Shown here in pieces: positions 1 to 8,744 of a DNA stretch of 9,880 nt (position 1 is its first letter; every line of letters begins with the position of its first letter). Source of the stretch: Caldilinea sp. (GTDB lineage Bacteria > Chloroflexota > Anaerolineae > Caldilineales > Caldilineaceae); contig JANWYX010000083.1 of NCBI GenBank assembly GCA_025055055.1, positions 1 to 9,880 of the forward strand, read 5' to 3'. The notes under the pieces are model-generated. The model saw only the letters and a program-made list of their open reading frames with translations. It searched no databases and was not told the origin of the DNA. Position numbers and translations under genes: made by a program.

Positions 1-42
1 CCGGTCTCCACCGTCGCAGCAACCACCCTTGAGGAGGCAATG

Positions 43-585
<543 letters not shown>

Positions 586-610
586 AACGGGATGCGGGGT
601 GCGTAAAGGG

Positions 611-835
611 TTGCTCGCGGGCACGTCTTTCGATCGGATTTCGGAAAAACGAGCCGTCTTCGTCCAGCTCGATGACGCCGGTCAGGACTGCATTGAAGAG
701 AGCAAAGATGAACCCGCCGAGCAACCCGCCCAAAAGATCGACTGCAAAACCCGGCAGCAGCCACGCCGTTGGCCAGAGGGCAAAGGCATCGCCTGTTGCA
801 CCATTCTGGGGTGTTCCGAGTAAATCAAGGAGAGA
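611..835 (-). pseudogene. Remnant of a holin-like (YvlD/Phage_holin_4_2-type) membrane protein
   Basis: Reading the minus strand from a TGA at 838-836, an open frame encodes LWPTAWLLPGFAVD, then a glycine-rich hydrophobic segment, then NAVLTGVIELDEDGSFFRNP and IERRARE (about 781-611). I recognise this by memory as the last TM hairpin and acidic linker of the phage holin family/YvlD-like membrane proteins of Actinobacteria and Chloroflexota. There the usual text is close to 'AWLVPGF-xVD...NxVLTxLLxIDDDDSFYRNVxxRxARR'. The earlier TM segments are missing, because the frame is stopped at 838 and the methyltransferase gene occupies the DNA beyond. No ATG or GTG with a ribosome-binding site precedes the similar part. 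The frame runs on to 518 through sequence that looks unrelated and overlaps the end of the gene at 43-585. In some relatives this domain continues into a phosphodiesterase domain, and nothing like that follows here. I therefore read it as a broken leftover. A small expressed protein starting at TTG 733 is possible but less likely. Confidence 0.6.
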
Positions 836-849
836 TCACAGCCAATTCT

Positions 850-1464
850 TCATCGCCTGCGAAACAAACAGTAGAGGAATTTTTGTTCTGTCCCAAAAGG
901 GGTGCGATGCCTTTCGGGGAGGCTCTCCACGGGTTCAAAGTCGATGCAAAACTCCTGCTGCAGGCGCTCGGCGCTGTAGCGCATCACCTCCAGCCCGCTG
1001 CAGCGTTCAGGGCCGTCCTGGGCGAAGGTCGCAAGGATGAGGCTCCCACCGCTTCGAACGGCGCGACGTGCATTCTCGATGTAACGCCGGCGATCGGCAG
1101 GTTGCGTCAAAAAGTGAAAGACGGCGCGGTCATGCCAGAGGGCATAGGCTCGTGCGGGCAAAGTCGTCTGTGTGACATCTGCCTCGATCCAGGTCACCTG
1201 CGCCGCGCGTTCGCCGAGACGTTCACGTGCAAGCTCCAGCGCCTTCGCCGCAATATCCAGAACGGTGATCTGTTGAAAGCCTGCGGCGAGCAGATCGTCG
1301 ACAAGCGTCGAAGTGCCGCCGCCTACGTCGATGATTGGATCGCTCTTTTGAACCCCTGCGCGGCGAATCAAGACTAATGAGAGCTGCGCATGCTCTTGAT
1401 ACCAACTGACTTGCGTCGGCGCTTTGCGCGCATAGAGCTGCTCCCAGTAGGTTTTGGCGTTCAT
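850..1464 (-). CDS. Class I SAM-dependent methyltransferase
   Basis: The 204-aa product is a stand-alone Rossmann-fold methyltransferase that should transfer a methyl group from S-adenosylmethionine. The substrate cannot be read from the sequence. Motif I is IIDVGGGTS at residues 44-52, the glycine-rich SAM loop. The acidic end of strand beta-2 is D70 (VLDIA), and EAD at 94-96 fits the adenine-contacting motif. LWHDRAVFHFL (109-119) and LILATFAQDGPERCSG (142-157) are typical of a small bacterial family usually named only 'class I SAM-dependent methyltransferase'. The N-terminal YWEQLYARK...SWYQ is also characteristic of it. The open frame extends upstream to 1692, but that extension has no family-like sequence. 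The ATG at 1464 gives the usual N-terminus and has a modest GGGG-type ribosome-binding site about 8 nt ahead. It is transcribed divergently from the thiolase operon. The holin-like remnant lies just downstream. Confidence 0.9.
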   Translation of the reverse strand: MNAKTYWEQLYARKAPTQVSWYQEHAQLSLVLIRRAGVQKSDPIIDVGGGTSTLVDDLLAAGFQQITVLDIAAKALELARERLGERAAQVTWIEADVTQTTLPARAYALWHDRAVFHFLTQPADRRRYIENARRAVRSGGSLILATFAQDGPERCSGLEVMRYSAERLQQEFCIDFEPVESLPERHRTPFGTEQKFLYCLFRRR

Positions 1465-1570
1465 ACGGTTTATCCCCGGAGGCTGCTCATTTTTCGGTTC
1501 ATGGGCTGCATTCGTCGCTATCTTCCGGGCAAGAAGCCTCGGATGGTGGATGTCCCGTTGTTTTCCGATC

Positions 1571-1600
1571 AGAATACCACACTTTTGGAGACTTTTGGAG
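1571..1600 (-). promoter_or_regulatory. Possible methyltransferase promoter with repeat over the -35 region
   Basis: On the minus strand an extended -10 element TGGTATTCT reads across 1579-1571. No good -35 hexamer lies 17 nt upstream. Instead the position is occupied by the perfect tandem repeat at 1581-1600. That arrangement would suit a promoter helped or blocked by a protein binding the repeat. It would leave a leader of about 100 nt before the methyltransferase start at 1464. This is by-eye matching only, in a phylum whose promoter consensus I cannot verify. Confidence 0.25.
1581..1600. repeat. Perfect 10-bp tandem repeat (two copies of ACTTTTGGAG)
   Basis: Two identical copies of ACTTTTGGAG stand head to tail at 1581-1590 and 1591-1600. 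They lie in the 226-bp gap between the divergent methyltransferase and thiolase genes. The 10-bp period would place both copies on the same face of the helix, as expected of a tandem operator. A chance duplication by slippage is the alternative. Confidence 0.75.
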
Positions 1601-1621
1601 CATGACGGCGCGCAAGTCATT

Positions 1622-1650
1622 TTGGCCGAAGCGGCTGTCTGTGATGTAAT
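1622..1650 (+). promoter_or_regulatory. Candidate promoter for the thiolase/acyl-CoA dehydrogenase operon
   Basis: TTGGCC at 1622-1627 (4 of 6 matches to TTGACA) is followed after 17 nt by TGTAAT at 1645-1650. A TG at 1642-1643 forms an extended -10. Transcription would begin near 1657, leaving about 34 nt of leader before the thiolase ATG at 1691. An ATGAC/GTCAT inverted repeat (1602-1606 and 1616-1620) sits directly upstream of the -35 and could be an operator. Confidence 0.35.
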
Positions 1651-1690
1651 TTCTCCAGCAACCCGTTTGTTTGAATTTAAGGACGCACCC

Positions 1691-2896
<1,206 letters not shown>

Positions 2897-2915
2897 TTCC
2901 AGGAGGCCGACGCAC

Positions 2916-4058
<1,143 letters not shown>

Positions 4059-4067
4059 GGTCTCGTA

Positions 4068-4670
4068 ATGTCGGACTCTATCGCCTTTGAAGAAGAATTC
4101 CGTAAGTTTCTCCGGCAAAGACACGCTCGCTTCATCGACCAGACGCGCAGCTATCACGACGCCGACTTCGCGCTCATGCTCTCCGATGGCGCCCGCTTTG
4201 CGCTCGAAGTCAAAGAGAAGCGTCAGCCCTATGCTGCCTCCGCCTGGCCCACGAGCACGCCGGAGCCCCACATGTTCATCTTGGACGACCTCACGGTGCG
4301 CAAGTGCCTGGGCTTCGCCCCACGTGCCGGCGTAGCGATCAAGGACATCGTCGGCAAGCGCTATGTCTTCTTTTCGGTGATCGATCTGGCCTTGATGCCG
4401 CGCGTGCGCGTCAACCGGCGCATCGAACGCAACCGGCCCGACCTCAAGGGCAAGTGGATCGTCGATCTGCGCAACGGCGGGCAGGCCGCCACCCTCGAGG
4501 AGCTGCTCGGTCACATCCAGAACTATCTTGCCAACCTGCACAGCATCCTCTACGAATTCCATCCTTGCTACGGCGACTACGTTGGCGAAACCGTCGGCGA
4601 CGGCGGGATCACACGACGACCGGAGCACTGGACGCACGACGTGCGCAACAGCCGCGGAAATGCAGGCTGA
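4068..4670 (+). CDS. PD-(D/E)XK-like nuclease-fold protein, function unknown
   Basis: I do not recognise a named family for this 200-aa soluble protein. Near the N-terminus, DADFALML-x(6)-FALEVKEKRQ places an Asp (D31 or D33) on a predicted strand, followed by E47-V-K49 on the next. This is the spacing of the D...(D/E)xK core of PD-(D/E)XK nucleases. After that come a hydrophobic strand (VGKRYVFFSVIDLALM, about 95-110) and a basic patch (RVRVNRRIERNRPDLKGK, 112-129). A helical region (about 142-163) and a His/Tyr/Gly-rich tail complete it. No TM segment or signal peptide is seen. It starts 9 nt after the acyl-CoA dehydrogenase stop. A weak TAAGG that overlaps that stop codon serves as ribosome-binding site, so it is probably co-transcribed and perhaps translationally coupled. 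Its role beside beta-oxidation enzymes is unexplained. The nuclease-fold reading rests on one motif and could be wrong. Confidence 0.8.
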   Translation: MSDSIAFEEEFRKFLRQRHARFIDQTRSYHDADFALMLSDGARFALEVKEKRQPYAASAWPTSTPEPHMFILDDLTVRKCLGFAPRAGVAIKDIVGKRYVFFSVIDLALMPRVRVNRRIERNRPDLKGKWIVDLRNGGQAATLEELLGHIQNYLANLHSILYEFHPCYGDYVGETVGDGGITRRPEHWTHDVRNSRGNAG

Positions 4671-4724
4671 ACGGTTGCGCCGCCCGGACACAACATAACG
4701 CCTAGCAGATTGAACCGCCCTACA

Positions 4725-4766
4725 AACAAATGCCGGGCGAGTTTTCGGTTGGCGTTTGTTATTTTA
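4725..4766 (+). terminator. Probable intrinsic terminator of the thiolase operon
   Basis: AACAAATGCC (4725-4734) pairs with GGCGTTTGTT (4751-4760) over 10 bp with one G-U wobble. The loop is 16 nt and inner CCG/CGG pairing can shorten it. ATTTTA follows the stem, giving a U-rich run. It lies 54 nt after the stop of the PD-(D/E)XK-like gene, where the operon should end. The stem is rather A/U-rich and the U run is interrupted. Confidence 0.5.
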
Positions 4767-4883
4767 GGAACAGTGCAAGCGCCTTTCTCTTCAACAGCGT
4801 TGTTCAACCATCAACGCGTAATCAGCGGTCGTCGTAGTAGGGTGAAAAGGCAACAGAGCAACGGAGAATTGGCAACCCACATC

Positions 4884-4915
4884 CATCCAACCATCTTAAC
4901 TTGCCATCCAACCAT
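4884..4915. repeat. 11-bp direct repeat at 21-bp spacing upstream of spoVS
   Basis: CATCCAACCAT occurs at 4884-4894 and again at 4905-4915, start to start 21 bp, or two helical turns. The shorter core CAACCAT also occurs at 4805-4811. The pair ends 11 bp before the spoVS Shine-Dalgarno. The rest of the gap 4671-4942 holds the terminator above and no gene I can support. TTGGCA at 4869-4874 resembles a -35 box but has only poor -10 matches near 4892-4899. Confidence 0.6.
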
Positions 4916-4942
4916 TGCTTTGTTCGAGGAGGCTTCTGTTTC

Positions 4943-5248
4943 ATGGCGGAGCTTATCAAAGTCTCCAGTCACTCGCGGCCCACCGCTGTAGCCGGCGCCA
5001 TTGCAGGCATGATGCGCGAGGAGGGATTTGCGGAAATGCAGGCGGTCGGCGCCGGCGCCCTCAACCAGGCCATCAAAGCCGTGACCATCGCCCGAGCGTA
5101 TCTGCAACAGGACGGCATCGACCTGGTCATTGTTCCCAGCTTTACGACGGTGACCATCGAAGGCGTAGAGCGCACCGGAATTCGTATCGCCATCTTTCCG
5201 AGACCGGCGTCACTGATTGCGCCAGAGGAGGATCATACAAGACGTTGA
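4943..5248 (+). CDS. spoVS: Stage V sporulation protein S (SpoVS) family protein
   Basis: The 101-aa protein matches SpoVS almost end to end. The N-terminus is LIKVSSHSRPTAVAGAIAG, followed by AEMQAVGAGALNQAIKAVTIAR (30-51). After that come DLVIVPSFTTVTIEG (60-74) and ERTGIRIAIFP (76-86). SpoVS is a small Alba-like-fold cytoplasmic protein. In Bacillus it affects coat assembly and septation, but it is also common in bacteria that do not make spores (Deinococcus-Thermus, Chloroflexota), where its role is unclear. A usual SpoVS ends at about residue 86. This one has an extra charged tail of about 15 residues. The frame is open upstream to 4901, but the ATG at 4943 has GAGGAGG at 4926-4932 and gives the family N-terminus. 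The gene appears monocistronic: a likely terminator lies upstream and hairpins lie downstream, facing the convergent alpha-glucosidase gene. No other sporulation gene is in the window. Confidence 0.95.
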   Translation: MAELIKVSSHSRPTAVAGAIAGMMREEGFAEMQAVGAGALNQAIKAVTIARAYLQQDGIDLVIVPSFTTVTIEGVERTGIRIAIFPRPASLIAPEEDHTRR

Positions 5249-5281
5249 GCGAAGGGATAAGATGCAAGAGCAAAAGACTTG

Positions 5282-5322
5282 CGTCCTCTTCCGGGAAGCT
5301 TCCGACCTCCCGGAAGAGGACG
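5282..5322. terminator. Perfect 15-bp hairpin between convergent genes
   Basis: CGTCCTCTTCCGGGA (5282-5296) and its exact complement (5308-5322) form a 15-bp stem with an 11-nt loop. The loop region also holds the palindrome GGAAGCTTCC (5294-5303), so alternative folds are possible. It lies 33 nt after the spoVS stop. On the minus strand it is followed by a CTTTTG run, so it may stop transcription arriving from the alpha-glucosidase side. A further short hairpin, GCAAG/CTTGC, abuts it at 5264-5282. There is no clear U-tract on the plus strand. Confidence 0.65.
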
Positions 5323-5329
5323 GCTGAAT

Positions 5330-5352
5330 CGAAGGGCAGCCACTGCCCTTCG
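5330..5352. terminator. Perfect 10-bp hairpin, second of the convergent pair
   Basis: CGAAGGGCAG (5330-5339) and CTGCCCTTCG (5343-5352) form a perfect 10-bp stem with a CCA loop, 18 nt beyond the alpha-glucosidase stop on the minus strand. No U-tract follows in either direction. Together with the 5282-5322 hairpin it probably separates the two converging transcripts or protects their 3' ends. CGAAGGG also occurs at 5250-5256 and could compete for the right arm. Confidence 0.6.
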
Positions 5353-5370
5353 TAAGTCACCCCACAGCCG

Positions 5371-6984
<1,614 letters not shown>

Positions 6985-7017
6985 GGAAGATCCTCCTTTA
7001 AATCGGTGGGCGTCGGT

Positions 7018-7908
7018 TTAGCGAATCGGCGCATGATAGCGCGCCACGATCGACTGACCGGCCGGGCTGAGCACAAAATCGATAAAGCGCCGCACCTGGC
7101 CGCTCGGTGGACCGGACGTAATCAGATAGAGCGGCTGGATCAGCGCATACTGCTGCTGGGCGATCATCTCTCGAGTGGGATAGCGACCCTCGAGTTCGAT
7201 TACCTTTACCGGCGGTGACTCTCCGCTGCGCTGCGTGCGGGTCGGCGTCTCGCCGGGAATCCAATCGACTACGTGCGAGCGGGAAACATACCCAATGGCA
7301 GTCGGATGCCGCGCCACGTAATCCACCACGTACTGACTGCCCGGCATCACGACTGCGGTCAATGCCATGCGCTCGTCGCCCATCACGCGCTCCTCGAAGA
7401 GGATACGGGCGCCGGCGCCGTCCTCGCGGCTGACCAGCACAATTTCGCCGGCGTCGCCGCCGAGCGCTTGCCAATTGAGAACGCGACCGCTGTAGATGTC
7501 GCGCAACTGCACGAGGGAGAGTGCAGAAAGGTTGTTGCTGGGGTGAACAATGATGGCCAGAGCGTTCAGGCCGATCGGCGTGCGCACCAGACGCTCATCC
7601 CCAGGTGGGGCAGGGCGGCCCGCCTCTGGGTCGGGCGGAAAGAGGGTGCTGGCGGCGATGTCGTAGCGACCGGCGCGAATTGCTTCCTCGCCTAGCGTGC
7701 TGCCGCCTCCGCGCAGGTCGAAGAGGACGTTAGGATGCTGCCGCGAATATTCTTCGGTCAGTGCGCGCAGCACCGGCTCCATCGCCGACGAACCGCCGAT
7801 CACGATCGTCACCGGCGGCGGCGCAGCGACGTTCACCTCCTCGCAACCTGCGATCGGCGCCGCAACAAGCAGCAACAGCGCTATCACAACGATCAGACGA
7901 CAGCTCAT
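7018..7908 (-). CDS. PstS-like solute-binding lipoprotein (phosphate/anion type)
   Basis: The 296-aa protein begins with a lipoprotein signal peptide: hydrophobic residues 5-19 and lipobox IAGC with Cys22. It should therefore be anchored outside the cytoplasmic membrane. The rest is a PBP-like-2 (PstS-type) fold. GGSSAMEPV (38-46) and RGGGSTLGEEAI (66-77) match the first anion-binding loops. ALAIIVHPSN (116-125), LRDIYSGRVLNW (135-146), SREDGAGAR (160-168) and AIGYVSR (204-210) are the usual landmarks. Compared by eye with E. coli PstS, three phosphate contacts look changed: Asp56 is Thr88 (AAST), and Ser139 and Thr141 are Ala165 and Ala167. The ligand may not be phosphate. No PstC, PstA or PstB is visible. 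The ATG overlaps the uppP stop (ATGA, 7905-7908) and no strong Shine-Dalgarno is seen, so translation probably depends on uppP. Confidence 0.88.
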   Translation of the reverse strand: MSCRLIVVIALLLLVAAPIAGCEEVNVAAPPPVTIVIGGSSAMEPVLRALTEEYSRQHPNVLFDLRGGGSTLGEEAIRAGRYDIAASTLFPPDPEAGRPAPPGDERLVRTPIGLNALAIIVHPSNNLSALSLVQLRDIYSGRVLNWQALGGDAGEIVLVSREDGAGARILFEERVMGDERMALTAVVMPGSQYVVDYVARHPTAIGYVSRSHVVDWIPGETPTRTQRSGESPPVKVIELEGRYPTREMIAQQQYALIQPLYLITSGPPSGQVRRFIDFVLSPAGQSIVARYHAPIR

Positions 7909-8744
7909 CGCAGATAACTTAAAACGATCGTCAGCAGCCCCAATCCAAGACAGTAGACGCTAAAAATGTACAGGGTGCGCGTGCGCAGATACCGCAACAA
8001 AAAGTGGATTGCAAGCACGCCGCTGATGGCCGAGGCCGCAAAGCCGACTACAATCGGCGCCAGCCCATCCGTGAGCATAGCGGCGTCCGTCCGCATCACC
8101 TTCACGATTTGCAGCAGGCCTGCGCCGAAAAATGCCGGAGACCCGAGCAAGAAGCTGAAGCGCGCCGCCTGGTCGCGGCGGACGCCGACGCCTAGCCCGG
8201 CGGCGATCGTGCTTCCGCTGCGACTCACTCCAGGAAGGAGCGCAATGGCCTGTGCTGCGCCGATCACAATGGCATCCAACCAGGTCATCTGCTCCAGTGT
8301 GCGGCCTGCGCCACTGCGCCACCGTGTGACCTGCTCGCTCACGAAAAGCAAAGCCGCCGTCACCAGCAGAAAAAAGCCCACTCCCGGCGGATTGAGAAAC
8401 ATCGCTTCCAGCGGTTCTTCGAAGATCAGCGCAGCGATGACGGCAGGAAGGGTACCGACGATGATGAACCAGGCCACGCGCGCGTCTGCATCGGCCAGGG
8501 TACGCTGCACTATGCTCAAAAACCAAGCGCGGATCATGGCCAGAAAATCGCGCCAGAAGACGACGAAGATCGCCACCAGCGTGCCCCAATGCAGCATGGT
8601 GTCAAATAACAACGAAGGCTTTTCCCATCCCAGCAACCATGGCGCAATCACCAGATGGCCGCTGCTGCTGACCGGAATAAATTCTGTGGCGCCCTGGAGA
8701 ATGCCCAGGATGAGCGCTTGAAGAATGTTAGGTGACTCGTTCAC
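7905..8744 (-). CDS. uppP: Undecaprenyl-diphosphatase (UppP/BacA)
   Basis: The 279-aa integral membrane enzyme dephosphorylates undecaprenyl diphosphate to the monophosphate. This recycles the lipid carrier of peptidoglycan and other wall glycans, and overexpression gives bacitracin resistance. The (E/Q)xxxE motif is Q17-GAT-E21 in GILQGATEFIPVSSSGHL, with His30. The second signature is PGVSRSGSTIAAG (171-183), with Arg175. The sequence is hydrophobic throughout with several TM segments (about 93-109, 122-136, 158-172, 196-213, 228-250 and 257-277), and length is normal. The start codon is GTG at 8744 and overlaps the tgt stop by 4 bp (GTGA). The stop overlaps the next start (ATGA). Both overlaps suggest coupled translation and similar protein levels along the operon. 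The phosphate-releasing site is generally thought to face the outside of the membrane, the same side as the lipoprotein encoded next. Confidence 0.95.
   Translation of the reverse strand: MNESPNILQALILGILQGATEFIPVSSSGHLVIAPWLLGWEKPSLLFDTMLHWGTLVAIFVVFWRDFLAMIRAWFLSIVQRTLADADARVAWFIIVGTLPAVIAALIFEEPLEAMFLNPPGVGFFLLVTAALLFVSEQVTRWRSGAGRTLEQMTWLDAIVIGAAQAIALLPGVSRSGSTIAAGLGVGVRRDQAARFSFLLGSPAFFGAGLLQIVKVMRTDAAMLTDGLAPIVVGFAASAISGVLAIHFLLRYLRTRTLYIFSVYCLGLGLLTIVLSYLR

Noticed and set aside
1465..1690. N-terminal extensions of the methyltransferase (to 1692) and of the thiolase (back to 1454).
   Set aside because: The added residues match neither family. Internal ATGs at 1464 and 1691 give standard N-termini with ribosome-binding sites.
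4671..4942. Possible tRNA or small RNA in the gap before spoVS.
   Set aside because: No cloverleaf, anticodon arm or T-loop consensus could be found. Only the terminator-like hairpin and the direct repeats stand out.
7966..8721. 251-codon plus-strand open frame opposite uppP.
   Set aside because: It mirrors the codon pattern of uppP and has Ser/Thr/Arg-rich text without a recognisable fold.
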